From Ascidiimonas meishanensis (GTDB lineage Bacteria > Bacteroidota > Bacteroidia > Flavobacteriales > Flavobacteriaceae), in contig NZ_JBBEXD010000009.1 of the NCBI RefSeq assembly GCF_037782385.1, forward strand, positions 62,001 to 126,000: a DNA stretch of 64,000 nucleotides, written 5' to 3'. Shown here piece after piece: positions 34,478-44,064 of the stretch. The stretch's first letter is position 1; each line of letters begins with the position of its first letter. The translations under genes and the position numbers were made by a program. Under the pieces are notes generated by a model that saw only the letters and a program-made list of their open reading frames with translations, had not been told where the DNA came from and did no database searches.

Positions 34478-36181
34478 ATGACAAAACTATTTTTTCACAG
34501 AAAAAAAATCAAAAAATTACCACGCTTATTTTTGCTGCTAACTTTAGCAGGTTTTTTAGCTTGTAACTCAGATAATTCAGAAGTAGATTCAGCATCTGGT
34601 GAAGTATCTTTAAAACAGGTGGTAGAAACATTAGGTGGTATAGATGCCATAAAAGAATTAAACACTATTTCTTTTACTATAGAGGGAAGCTCTTACGAAT
34701 ATGGCCAAGATATTCCACATATTGAATCTCCAATTAATGACTCTAATTATCAATTAGAGGTCTCTAAAGTGCTATCTGAAAGAAAGGTAAAGCTAGAACA
34801 CGATTTTATTAATTATAATTATCCGTTTGCGTACAAAGGTTCTGGAAATACCTTAATAATAGATAATTTTGAAGGAAGTATCTCTGGCGAATATAATTTA
34901 GTATCTATTTATTCTGGTAACCAGAGTGCGGTTGGTATGCATGCAAGTAGGATAGAAGCGGTACTAAAAGTTCAAAAGATGAGTAATCCTTTAGAACTTT
35001 TAAAAGAATTAATGGAAGAGTATGACCTTTCCCAAAAAACAACTAGTAATTCATTTCAATTACCTACTGAAATAGAAGGATTAGCTATAGAAATTTTTAT
35101 TGATCCAGAAACATTTTACCCTACTAAAGCAGTGGTGAAAGAATCAGATTATTTGTACGGAGATATTTTATTTCAAATTACATATAGTGATTGGGAAAAC
35201 ACAGGAGACTTTCAATTTCCTAAAAAATTAAGCCATTTAATTAACAATAATGAGATTAGAAATGAAACTATTTCTAACGTAATTATAAATCCAGACTTTC
35301 CGCAAGATTTTTTTAATATTGAAACTGCTACTCCTACTATTTATAATCTCATTGAAGGCAAAAATGGAATTTATTTTTCGCAATGGTATTATCGATTATT
35401 CTATCAAGCGTTGCCTATGGATCAATCTATAAATATAGCGTTGGCACTTGAAGATGTAGATTTATCTCAATTTAATATAGGAAGCCAATATGTTAGTGAG
35501 GATATAAAAATAATAGGGAGACCAGATGTTACTATTTGGCCAGTAGCTATAAGAACTGATTCTGGAGTATTAATAGTTGATACACCTTTAGGTGAGAAAT
35601 GGGCAAAAAGCGTTTTAAATGTGGTTGCTAATGAATTTCCAGGAGAACCTATTGTGGGGATTATTCCATCTCACATGCACAATACACACTTTGAAGGGAT
35701 AAGGACATTTGCGTCCAAAACTTCAGATATATATGTTGGTAAGGGAGGTGTAGAATTCACCAATTTTGTATTGAATCAAACACATTCGTTGGTCCCGGAT
35801 TTATTAAGTACTTCAAGTAATTCTGTAAAGATTAATGAAGTGGAAGGGGTTACCTATTTAGATGGAGGTTCTGTTGAGATCCACCTTTTAGAATCGGAAA
35901 GCATAGGAGGAAATCCACATGCTGAAGATTTAACTATTGTATATCTTCCAAATGAAGGGATACTGATACAGGCCGATTTCTACTATTCTGGACTGTTAGA
36001 AAATGTTTTTAATAATTTGACATTTAATACATTTCCGGAAGAAGTTAAACAATCCTTAAAATCTAGAGCTCAATTTTTGCTAAATTTTATTAGTGAAAAA
36101 AACCTTAGTGTAGAAAAAATAATAAGCCTACATGGAGGCGTAACAACAATTGAAGACGTTCAAAATGTAGCAAATTATTAA
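34478..36181 (+). CDS. Metallo-beta-lactamase-fold lipoprotein with altered metal motif
   Basis: A 567-residue lipoprotein with a signal peptide and lipobox 'GFLAC' (C29). The N-terminal ~290 residues are beta-rich without a recognised family. The C-terminal half is an MBL fold: 'SHMHNTHFEG' (H399, H401, H404), 'GGNPHAEDLTIVYLP', 'LIQADFYYSG' and a final 'SLHGG'. In the metal signature HxHxDH the aspartate is replaced by Thr403, so a second metal site may be lost or altered. Family members are hydrolases of diverse substrates. No polysaccharide link; it stands 156 bp ahead of the next lipoprotein. Confidence 0.82.
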   Translation: MTKLFFHRKKIKKLPRLFLLLTLAGFLACNSDNSEVDSASGEVSLKQVVETLGGIDAIKELNTISFTIEGSSYEYGQDIPHIESPINDSNYQLEVSKVLSERKVKLEHDFINYNYPFAYKGSGNTLIIDNFEGSISGEYNLVSIYSGNQSAVGMHASRIEAVLKVQKMSNPLELLKELMEEYDLSQKTTSNSFQLPTEIEGLAIEIFIDPETFYPTKAVVKESDYLYGDILFQITYSDWENTGDFQFPKKLSHLINNNEIRNETISNVIINPDFPQDFFNIETATPTIYNLIEGKNGIYFSQWYYRLFYQALPMDQSINIALALEDVDLSQFNIGSQYVSEDIKIIGRPDVTIWPVAIRTDSGVLIVDTPLGEKWAKSVLNVVANEFPGEPIVGIIPSHMHNTHFEGIRTFASKTSDIYVGKGGVEFTNFVLNQTHSLVPDLLSTSSNSVKINEVEGVTYLDGGSVEIHLLESESIGGNPHAEDLTIVYLPNEGILIQADFYYSGLLENVFNNLTFNTFPEEVKQSLKSRAQFLLNFISEKNLSVEKIISLHGGVTTIEDVQNVANY

Positions 36182-36337
36182 TAGAAGTAAACTATTAAGA
36201 ATACAGCATATATAGAAATTACACATTCCATTCTTATTCCATATTTATTTCAACCTATATGGACGAGAATACTATTTTAATTACTAAGTCAATTAAGACT
36301 TGTTTATAAGTTACCAATATATTTTAAATCAATTATT

Positions 36338-37459
36338 ATGAAGTACTTCTATTGTTTATTAACAATAATTACATTAGTGTCCTGTTCGTCAAATGATGAA
36401 ACTGAGCCTACAAACCAAATTAATCTATCATTTTTGAATGAAATAAGACCCAACTATTTCAATACATTAAATTTTAACAAAGCAGCCACTATTTCTGAAA
36501 TCCCTGAAAAATTAAAATCTTTTAAAGCTAGTTACGATGATTATACGGAAGAGTATGAAAATGGCGTATATCAAAGTTCGGTAGATTTAGAAAATATGAG
36601 GTTAGCAAGTATGTATTATTCATTTTTTATACAAGCTGTTGTTAAAGCTCATTTAGATGGCATTATTACTTTTGAGGATATCAAGGGAAACAGCACTGAA
36701 GGACTTTTTTCTAAAACTTTGGTAAGGTCTGAAAATTTTAAGGATTTAGAACTGAACGCTATGATGGAGACTGCAGAAAAGGTCTCTCTTTTAGCTTTAG
36801 ACATTAATGGTTTAAATGATAGAGCCTATGGGTTTTATTTAGGAGTTAAACAAACCCAAGAGCGTCTAAAGAATACAGATTATTTTAATGAAGAAAAAGT
36901 GCAGGATTTATTAATTCAGTATGTACAAGAAGAAATTGAGGATACTACTTTTTTCACTGAATGGAATGTTATTATGACGTTAGTATTCTTTGATGACTAT
37001 AATGACCCTCTGAATGGGTATGACAATCCAAAAATGAATATTGTTTTAAAAAATGTTACTGACAGATTAAATCCAGAAGTACTCCCAGAAGATGACATAA
37101 ATTATATTGGTTTATTAGGACCTGTGTATATACTGGATTTAATTACAAAGAAGTTAGATCACACTTTTAACAATAGCGAAAGTATCTCTGCCGAGGAACT
37201 TGAACAGATTAATTTTTTTGTAAACACCTTATTTACTGTTAAAGATATTATTTTAAATGATAGAACGGTTCTTTACAATTCATGGGATTTTAAAGAGACC
37301 GTAGATCTTAGATTTCAAAAAATGCAAGAAATAAAATCGTATGTGAACGATTTAAACTCCGGAATTAATAGTGAGATTCCAGAATTAAACGAATTCTTTA
37401 AAACTAGAGACTTTAGACAGGCATACCAGTGTTATTCATGCCATGCATCTCCTAACTAA
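36338..37459 (+). CDS. Lipoprotein with C-terminal CxxCH heme-type motif
   Basis: A 373-residue protein with lipobox 'TLVSC' (C16), so it is probably tethered on the envelope side of a membrane. The body is mostly helical and unrecognised. The last ten residues contain C365-Y-S-C368-H369, a perfect CxxCH cytochrome-c heme-attachment motif, only four residues from the C terminus. Single-heme proteins normally also have a distal Met or His; none can be assigned. It is followed by a strong terminator and could form a pair with the preceding MBL lipoprotein. Confidence 0.75.
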   Translation: MKYFYCLLTIITLVSCSSNDETEPTNQINLSFLNEIRPNYFNTLNFNKAATISEIPEKLKSFKASYDDYTEEYENGVYQSSVDLENMRLASMYYSFFIQAVVKAHLDGIITFEDIKGNSTEGLFSKTLVRSENFKDLELNAMMETAEKVSLLALDINGLNDRAYGFYLGVKQTQERLKNTDYFNEEKVQDLLIQYVQEEIEDTTFFTEWNVIMTLVFFDDYNDPLNGYDNPKMNIVLKNVTDRLNPEVLPEDDINYIGLLGPVYILDLITKKLDHTFNNSESISAEELEQINFFVNTLFTVKDIILNDRTVLYNSWDFKETVDLRFQKMQEIKSYVNDLNSGINSEIPELNEFFKTRDFRQAYQCYSCHASPN

Positions 37460-37504
37460 AACTTTATATTTTAATTATTTAGTTCTTAGGGAATAAGAAG
37501 ATGG

Positions 37505-37543
37505 ACTAAACAAAGGCATGTGAAACTCATGCCTTTCTTTAGT
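37505..37543. terminator. Bidirectional intrinsic terminator after the CxxCH lipoprotein gene
   Basis: A 9-bp stem AAAGGCATG/CATGCCTTT (37512-37520 and 37528-37536, 7-nt loop) is extended beyond a C-C mismatch by ACTAAA/TTTAGT (37505-37510 and 37538-37543). The arms end in A/T-rich sequence on both sides. It serves the plus-strand lipoprotein gene and the convergent minus-strand membrane protein ending at 37550. Confidence 0.75.
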
Positions 37544-37549
37544 TAAAAA

Positions 37550-37897
37550 CTAAATTGATGGTGAGTTTTGCTTAAAAAAAGAGTTGTTTTTTAAAGCTTT
37601 TTGGGTGACTAGATAAAAGCCAATAGCAAAAGATAACGAACCTAAAAGACTAATTCCTCCCACAATTAAAAAAATCATAGTACTTCCAGCATCTACAAAA
37701 TTTTCCTGAAGAAGATAAGGCCAGATAAGTTGATAAAATAAAGAAACCAATAGTGCGATCAATGCCCCTGTTAAAAGGAGGATTCCTTCTAAAGATATTT
37801 TCTTAATAAGATAAAGTATACAGGCAATGATAATAATACACTGCGGAATTAAAAAAAGTAAGGCGTTTATAAGGTTATAGGCTGCATCTGTTACCAT
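37550..37897 (-). CDS. Small integral membrane protein, unknown function
   Basis: A 115-residue protein with about three to four hydrophobic helices (starting near residues 8, 38 and 75) and a short charged C-terminal tail. No family recognised. It converges with the CxxCH lipoprotein gene across the terminator and has no co-oriented partner within 560 bp upstream. Confidence 0.6.
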   Translation of the reverse strand: MVTDAAYNLINALLFLIPQCIIIIACILYLIKKISLEGILLLTGALIALLVSLFYQLIWPYLLQENFVDAGSTMIFLIVGGISLLGSLSFAIGFYLVTQKALKNNSFFKQNSPSI

Positions 37898-38462
37898 CTG
37901 TAAATTGTTAAGTTATAATTTTTTCAATATTTGATTTTGAGTAAATATAGGTATTTAGGAGTATTAATTATTGAGGATGAAATTTTACACATATTCTATG
38001 AAATTGAGTTTGATTTTTTTAAAATCAATATATTTCTTATGAAGTATGCTATTGTTAAAGAAAGTTTCTTAGGAGACATTAATAGTAATTTTACAAAGTA
38101 TAAATTTAAGGTACCGTTCAGAGGAGAAATGTAAATTCATAAACTCTTTTGAAGAAAATAGAGCTTAAAGAACTAAAATTTAATAGAATGAATACCGTTT
38201 TAGTCTTTTCGACTAAAAACACATCTGTAAATCGAAGATTCATGAATGCCTTCATACAAAACAGATATAATATGAACTTAAAAGTGTCTTTTCTTTGCGT
38301 TCGCCCCTAGACAAGCAAAGAAAATGAACATAAGTAACTCATATACAACAACTTTAATAATTAAAAGATCCTATTTAAGATTAAAATATAAAACTGAAAT
38401 TAGATCGAACTCCTTTAGATTTGATTTATAATAACTTTTTTGTTAGAAACTTTGTTTTTCAC
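37898..38462. other. 565-bp stretch without a supported gene
   Basis: AT-rich. One 67-codon frame (37931-38134) starts with TTG and is not recognised; I do not accept it as a gene. Two inverted repeats are visible: TTTTAGTC/GACTAAAA at 38198-38218, and a perfect 10-bp repeat at 38289-38324. Confidence 0.55.
38289..38324. repeat. 10-bp perfect inverted repeat with 16-nt loop
   Basis: TTTTCTTTGC (38289-38298) and GCAAAGAAAA (38315-38324) are exact inverse complements. No T-tract follows, so it is not a standard terminator. It could be an RNA hairpin, an operator or chance in AT-rich DNA. Confidence 0.4.
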
Positions 38463-39791
38463 TTACTTTTTATTGGAAGGGTCAAGATTAGTGAGGTAAT
38501 TGTTCACCATCATTTTACGTTTTCCTGAGTGTAATAACGGAATTTCATCTACATATTCAAACGTAATACTAGCATCTTTGCCCAAGGTATCTAAGTATTC
38601 TTTTTTAATAGCTTCTTCGCTGTTGAAGTCTTTAGTTATGCAGAGTTTAAATTTGTATTCCTTCTTACCTTCCTGTATCATTTGGGTCTGCAAAATGCCG
38701 GGATATTTAATCACATGCATAGAGACAAATGAAGAGAGAATTTCTCCTTTTGTGTTCATAATCACATCCATTTTTCTTCCATCTACTCTGGTAAGTTTTA
38801 TATTACCTACAGTTCTGTCTTTATCAAGTACGCCAACATCTCCTGTATCATACCGTATCATTGGCATCGCATAATTAAAAAGATCTGTGACTACAATTTT
38901 TCCTGGTTTACCATCTTTAACGGGTAGGTTTGTAGTAAAGTCTAGTACTTCTACGATATAGCTTGCAGTATTAATATAGAAATCATCTCCTTTATTTGGT
39001 AATTGTTGGGCTATGATACCGTTTTCCATATTAGAATAACGCGAAACTACAGAGCAATTAAAGAAGTATTCCATTAATTCTTTGGTTTCTTTAGGAAGAC
39101 TTTCGGAGATGGCAATAATTGATTTTATATTATAATTTGTTGGAGATTTTTTAGCACGCTGCATGTAGTTCACAAGTGTGTTATAATAGGATGCATAGCC
39201 AATAAAGCCTTTTGTAGAGGTATCTTTTTTTAATTGAGTGAGTAAGTCTTCTATTGCTTTATCCTTTAAATAAGAGGTCTCAATTGGCACCACGTTTTGT
39301 AAAAAAGCAAGGAACTTGTTTTTGGCAACGTTAAAAGTCCAATGCCGCATATAATAAAGGGTGTTGCCAATTTCAAACCCGGCTTGTTCTGCAAAGAAAA
39401 AAACATCTGCAGCATTCCTGTTTTTTTTATTAGCATCTTGGTATATCGTGAAAGGGGTTCCTGTAGAACCACTTGTGGTGAGTTTATGTAATTGGTCTTT
39501 TTTATAAAGGGGGGAGAGAAACAGTTCTTGTTGTTTTCTAATGTCATTTTTATCTACTACCGGAAAGTCTTCCAATTTTGTAGAATGGACTAGTTTTTGA
39601 TAATAAGGAATGTTATTACTAGTGTACTGCAGGAGTTGTTTAATTGTTTGATTTTGCTGAACAATAGTATTATTGTTGGTAGGATATTGCAGTGCTTTTG
39701 AAACTTGGCGGTAATGCTTTCTTACGGGAGCTCCTTTTAAAAAGTCGAGGCTCCAATAAGCAGTTTTTCTAAGTTTCTGTGTCAAACGCAT
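38463..39791 (-). CDS. CapK/phenylacetate-CoA-ligase-like adenylate-forming protein
   Basis: A 442-residue AMP-binding enzyme of the PaaK/CapK type common in capsule loci. The ATP-binding P-loop is 'TTSGSTGTPFTIYQD', with 'YDTGDVG' and 'DGRKMDVI' (ATP/ribose contacts) later. It would adenylate a carboxylic acid that may be attached to the polysaccharide, for example as an amide or ester. The acid is unknown. Last gene of the long minus-strand block, 64 bp after a GT4 gene. Confidence 0.88.
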   Translation of the reverse strand: MRLTQKLRKTAYWSLDFLKGAPVRKHYRQVSKALQYPTNNNTIVQQNQTIKQLLQYTSNNIPYYQKLVHSTKLEDFPVVDKNDIRKQQELFLSPLYKKDQLHKLTTSGSTGTPFTIYQDANKKNRNAADVFFFAEQAGFEIGNTLYYMRHWTFNVAKNKFLAFLQNVVPIETSYLKDKAIEDLLTQLKKDTSTKGFIGYASYYNTLVNYMQRAKKSPTNYNIKSIIAISESLPKETKELMEYFFNCSVVSRYSNMENGIIAQQLPNKGDDFYINTASYIVEVLDFTTNLPVKDGKPGKIVVTDLFNYAMPMIRYDTGDVGVLDKDRTVGNIKLTRVDGRKMDVIMNTKGEILSSFVSMHVIKYPGILQTQMIQEGKKEYKFKLCITKDFNSEEAIKKEYLDTLGKDASITFEYVDEIPLLHSGKRKMMVNNYLTNLDPSNKK

Positions 39792-39855
39792 TCTATAATC
39801 TTAAATATTAAACATGATTTGATTTTTTTTAGCTTCCAAAATCATCGCATAAATT

Positions 39856-40992
39856 CTAGAGATTATGCTCAATAAGAGAAATGAGTTGCTCGTTAATAAG
39901 TTTTACATCAAATTTGGTCTCTGCTAGCTTACGACTTTTAATTCCCATTTCTTTTACCTTAACCGGATTTTTCAAAAAGAATTCTAAGGCTGCTACCAAT
40001 GCCTCTAGAGAACGTGGTTCTATAAGAATTCCGTTTTCACCAGAAGTAACTGTTTCTTTACAACCAGCTGTATTTGTAATAATGATAGGCATTCCAATAG
40101 AAAGCGCCTCTAGACTGGAGCGTGGCACCCCTTCTCTATAAAATGTGGGGAGTACAAAAACATCAGAAGCAGTGAGATAGTCTTCTATATTATTCTGTTT
40201 ACCATGATGTACCACAATCCCTTTATCATGATAGTCTTTTAAGGTATCTTTATGAATGGCAGATGGAGAAGCTACTGATACATCTCCTAGAATATGAAAC
40301 TCTGCATGCGGATAGATAGGTTTTAATTTTTCTGCAGCCTCAATTAATAGATGAATGCCTTTCTCGCGAATTAAACGAGCTACAAAAACAAAAACCATTT
40401 TAGTACCATCATTTTCTTTAATTCTTCCGGGATACTTATCTAAATTAACACCAGAACCATTTACAATGGCTACTGGAAAATTAGGTGAAAGAATCTTTTT
40501 ATGCAGAAATAATTGGTAATCATCTTTATTTTGAAAGATGACCATATTATTTGATTTTAGTGCATATCTATACATGGTTTGTGTTACCTTTTGTAGCGTT
40601 CTGGCTTTTTTAGACATTCCGCTAAAGGTATACCCAAGACCGGTGATTAATGAAAAAACAGGCAGATTAAGTGCTCTGGCGGCAATAGAGCCATATACTA
40701 CAGGTTTGATAGTATAAGGGAACACAATATCTATTTTTTCCCGTTTCATTAATTTTTTTAACTCAGCAATAGTTTTTAAATCTTTTAAGGGATTTAAGCC
40801 AGCACGTTGTAACTCAAACTCTACAGGTTTAGCGCCTAATTGAATTAATTCTTCTTTAATCTCATCATCAATATCAGGGGAGGCAGCTACCACATCATAA
40901 CCTGCTATAATCAGGTCTTTGATAAAATCTCCTCTAAAATGTACGAGAGATTTAGCGAAAGAGGCGAGTAACAAAATTGTTTTATTTTTCAT
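39856..40992 (-). CDS. Glycosyltransferase family 4 protein
   Basis: A 378-residue GT-B-fold transferase of a type frequent in Bacteroidetes capsule loci ('FPYTIKPVVYGSIAARALN', 'SLITGLGYTFSG'). The C-terminal donor site is 'REGVPRSSLEALSIGMPII'. It probably adds one sugar on the cytoplasmic side. An 11-bp gap separates it from asnB, so both are in the same operon. Confidence 0.92.
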   Translation of the reverse strand: MKNKTILLLASFAKSLVHFRGDFIKDLIIAGYDVVAASPDIDDEIKEELIQLGAKPVEFELQRAGLNPLKDLKTIAELKKLMKREKIDIVFPYTIKPVVYGSIAARALNLPVFSLITGLGYTFSGMSKKARTLQKVTQTMYRYALKSNNMVIFQNKDDYQLFLHKKILSPNFPVAIVNGSGVNLDKYPGRIKENDGTKMVFVFVARLIREKGIHLLIEAAEKLKPIYPHAEFHILGDVSVASPSAIHKDTLKDYHDKGIVVHHGKQNNIEDYLTASDVFVLPTFYREGVPRSSLEALSIGMPIIITNTAGCKETVTSGENGILIEPRSLEALVAALEFFLKNPVKVKEMGIKSRKLAETKFDVKLINEQLISLIEHNL

Positions 40993-41003
40993 TATTTCTT
41001 GCG

Positions 41004-42902
41004 TTATGCCTGATAATTAAACTGATACCATTTCTGGAAACAATAAAAAGCCCAGACTCTAAATGTATTGTCACTTTTACTACTTAAATGGTCTTTTACC
41101 AATTGGGTAATTACCGGAATATTGAATAATTGTTGTGCTTCTAGCCTTGCGGGTTCTATATAACTTTCCAGCTCTTTACGCAGACTTTGTCGCAACCAAT
41201 CACCTACAGGAGACCCAAAACCGCTTTTGCTTCTTTCCAGAAAATTTTCAGGAAATTGATCTCTAAAGGCTTCTTTAAGAATATGTTTTTTATTCCATCC
41301 TTTCATGAGATAACTCTCTGGAAGGGTATTAGTAAACTCCCATAGTTCTCTATTGAGAAAAGGAGCTCTACATTCCAGTGAATTCATCATACTAGTGCGG
41401 TCTACCTTGGGTAGCATTCCGCCTTCAAGGCTCAAAACCCTATCAATCATTCTAAAATGGGTGAGGGTAGTGGCTTTATCAATATTTAATTTCTTTTTGT
41501 ATTCACCAAACAAATTAGCATCAAACAAGGCAGGGTTTAAAATTTCTTCTAGTTGTGATTCTACATTGGCGAGTGAAATAATATCCCAATAAAACTGACC
41601 GTCATAATCTATGGTATTAAGGAGCTTACGTATTTTAAAACGCTTACCTCGGCTGTCATCTTTAGTAGCAAGCAGGGGGGTAGTTGCCTTTTTTACCAAA
41701 CCGTGTAAATTTTTTGGAATTATAGAGGTATACCTCTTATTCATTTTACCAATATAGTATTTATTATAACCTCCAAAAACTTCATCACCACCATCTCCTG
41801 TTAATGCTACCGTTACATACTCTCTTGTTTTTTGTGAGATCAGATGGGTTGGTAATGCAGCCGTATCAGAAAAGGGTTCATCAAAATTTACAAGAATATC
41901 ATGTATACTGTCTTTTAAATCGTCTTCATCTATTACAAACTCATGATGATTACTATTAATTAGTTTTGCTACTAATTGCGATTTATCAGTTTCATCATAC
42001 CGTACTTTTTTAAATCCAATAGAAAAGGTTTCTATTTTTTTATTGGTGGCTTGCGAGAGACAAAGGGAAACAATAGAAGAATCAACACCACCAGAAAGAA
42101 AAGTTCCTAGGGGTACATCAGAAACAGATCTGCTGTTAACACTGTCATATACCATTTCCTTTACTTTGTTTTTTGCATCGCCAAAAGAAATAGATTGCTC
42201 TTTTGGAGCAGGTTCTTCACAAATCTGGTTAATTTCTAACGCATGGGTATTTAAATCATAGGTTATACAATGATTTGCTTCCAGTTTATAAATGCCTTCA
42301 TAAATTGTATGCGGTGCGGGAATATAGGTGAGCCTAAAAAAAAGATTAAGCCCCTTGGGGGAAATAGGGGGTCTTGTTGGCAAATGTTTTATGATTGATT
42401 TTAGTTCTGAAGCCCAAAGGAAACCATTTTGTGATTGGGTATAATACAAAGGTTTTTCACCAAAAAAATCTCTTGCTATAAACAGTTTATTGATACTTCT
42501 GTCATAAATACTAAAACCAAACATACCATCTAACTTGCTAAAAGCTGCTGTACCTTCTTTTTCGTAAAGCTTAAGAATTACTTCGGTATCACTGGTAGTT
42601 TTAAAGGAAACACCGGCTGCCTCTAATTGGGATTTTAATTTTCTGTAATTATAAATTTCTCCATTAAAAACAATAACAATTGCATTATCATCAGAATACA
42701 TAGGCTGTTTACCAGAAGTAAGGTCTATAATGGCTAGTCTGCGCATTCCCATTCCAACAGTAAAATCATTTTCAGCAATAGCTACTTGCCCGTCATCATC
42801 AGGTCCGCGATGAATTATTAAATCATTCATTGCTTTGAGCTGTTCATGCATTTGGGCTTCCGCTATGGGTTGCATTGTAATTATTCCATTAATTCCACAC
42901 AT
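41004..42902 (-). CDS. asnB: Asparagine-synthase-type glutamine amidotransferase (WbpS-like role)
   Basis: A 632-residue class B asparagine synthetase fold. C2 of 'MCGINGII' is the N-terminal nucleophile that releases ammonia from glutamine, and the ATP pyrophosphatase loop is SGGVDSS (270-276). Housekeeping AsnB has ~510-560 residues, whereas the longer ~620-residue form occurs in O-antigen loci, where WbpS-type proteins amidate uronic acids. Because this gene lies in an operon with two uronate-forming dehydrogenases, amidation of a hexuronic acid is a likely role; direct asparagine synthesis is not excluded. Confidence 0.9.
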   Translation of the reverse strand: MCGINGIITMQPIAEAQMHEQLKAMNDLIIHRGPDDDGQVAIAENDFTVGMGMRRLAIIDLTSGKQPMYSDDNAIVIVFNGEIYNYRKLKSQLEAAGVSFKTTSDTEVILKLYEKEGTAAFSKLDGMFGFSIYDRSINKLFIARDFFGEKPLYYTQSQNGFLWASELKSIIKHLPTRPPISPKGLNLFFRLTYIPAPHTIYEGIYKLEANHCITYDLNTHALEINQICEEPAPKEQSISFGDAKNKVKEMVYDSVNSRSVSDVPLGTFLSGGVDSSIVSLCLSQATNKKIETFSIGFKKVRYDETDKSQLVAKLINSNHHEFVIDEDDLKDSIHDILVNFDEPFSDTAALPTHLISQKTREYVTVALTGDGGDEVFGGYNKYYIGKMNKRYTSIIPKNLHGLVKKATTPLLATKDDSRGKRFKIRKLLNTIDYDGQFYWDIISLANVESQLEEILNPALFDANLFGEYKKKLNIDKATTLTHFRMIDRVLSLEGGMLPKVDRTSMMNSLECRAPFLNRELWEFTNTLPESYLMKGWNKKHILKEAFRDQFPENFLERSKSGFGSPVGDWLRQSLRKELESYIEPARLEAQQLFNIPVITQLVKDHLSSKSDNTFRVWAFYCFQKWYQFNYQA

Positions 42903-42912
42903 GGTTTATTCT

Positions 42913-44058
42913 TTATCGATGTATAAATTCTTTAAATCGGTTATAAATGCTGGGTAATTCATAGTTTTTTGCTCTTTCGAGGCTTAGTTTACTATATCTT
43001 ACCCGTTCATTAGGGTGGTTTTGTAAATATTCCAGTGCTTTTGCCAAGGCTTTATCATCATCATTACTTACAAGTATCCCATATTGAGCTTTGAAAAATT
43101 CACCTTTATTTATAATTGCCTCTGCATTATCATGTAACAATTCTAGAGGTCCGGAAAGGCAGTTAGTAGAAATGCAGGGAAGTCCAGCAGCCAACCCTTC
43201 CAAAAGGGCATTAGGAAATCCTTCAGTATGGGAAGACAGTACAAAACAATGACTTGCTACCAAATAATCATTTACGTTTTTAACGTTCCCTCCAAACGTA
43301 ATGCTTTTTTCCAAATGCGCTTCTCTTGTCTGTTGTTCCAGTTCTTTGTCTAAATACCCTCTACCCAGAATGGTAAGATGAAAAGTTTTAGGAATTCTTT
43401 GTAGGGCTTTGATAATCATTCCCTGATTTTTTCGGTGATTGAGCGTGCCTACATTGATAACTTTTAATGACCCTTCAATGGTTAATAATGATTCTGGCTT
43501 TACTGTTTTTTCAGGTAACTCTATTGGGTTATATACTACTTCCATGGGAATTGTAATTCCAAAATTTTGTTTTAAATCTTTATTTATATATTCTGAATTA
43601 GAGAATAATTTATAACAACGGTTGTAGAGCAGGGGATAGGCCACTTTTGAAATGTAAAGGGAAAGTTTACTAGAGGTATTGTCTGATGGAAAACCTCGTT
43701 CACTCACATACGTTTTTACCCTTTTATTGAATATGGATACAATTCCATTCACCAAATTAGGAAAAGCGAGAAAAGAAACGGCATATTGAATTTTTCTTTG
43801 TTTAAGAAGTTTGTGGTATTTATAAATAAACCCAAGGGTCTCGATAATTTTTTGATAAAATCTTCTATCCGGCCCTTTCTTAGAAAAAATAACCACATCT
43901 ACACCTTCAGGGATAGGAAAATGAATTTCATTATAAAATAAGACTAAGGTTACCTGATATTCCTTTACCAGTTCTTTGAGCAGAAGACTAATTACTTTTT
44001 CTGCACCACCGCTGGTAAGGCTTATATCAAGAATACTTATCGTTGGTTTTTCTGCCAT
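42913..44058 (-). CDS. Glycosyltransferase family 4 protein
   Basis: A 381-residue GT-B transferase. The N-terminal acceptor domain begins 'SILDISLTSGGAEKVISLL'. The C-terminal donor site is 'HTEGFPNALLEGLAAGLPCI' with the GT4 E-x7-E pattern. It lies 10 bp from asnB and 6 bp from the next GT4 gene in one operon. Sugar specificity cannot be inferred. Confidence 0.93.
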   Translation of the reverse strand: MAEKPTISILDISLTSGGAEKVISLLLKELVKEYQVTLVLFYNEIHFPIPEGVDVVIFSKKGPDRRFYQKIIETLGFIYKYHKLLKQRKIQYAVSFLAFPNLVNGIVSIFNKRVKTYVSERGFPSDNTSSKLSLYISKVAYPLLYNRCYKLFSNSEYINKDLKQNFGITIPMEVVYNPIELPEKTVKPESLLTIEGSLKVINVGTLNHRKNQGMIIKALQRIPKTFHLTILGRGYLDKELEQQTREAHLEKSITFGGNVKNVNDYLVASHCFVLSSHTEGFPNALLEGLAAGLPCISTNCLSGPLELLHDNAEAIINKGEFFKAQYGILVSNDDDKALAKALEYLQNHPNERVRYSKLSLERAKNYELPSIYNRFKEFIHR

Positions 44059-44064
44059 CTTAGA

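Noticed and set aside
37931..38134. 67-codon frame starting with TTG in the gene-poor gap
   Set aside because: No recognised family, AT-driven composition and no promoter or ribosome site; chance is as likely.
38500..38874. 124-codon plus-strand frame antisense to the CapK-like gene
   Set aside because: Serine/leucine-rich shadow of a clear AMP-binding enzyme, with no family resemblance.
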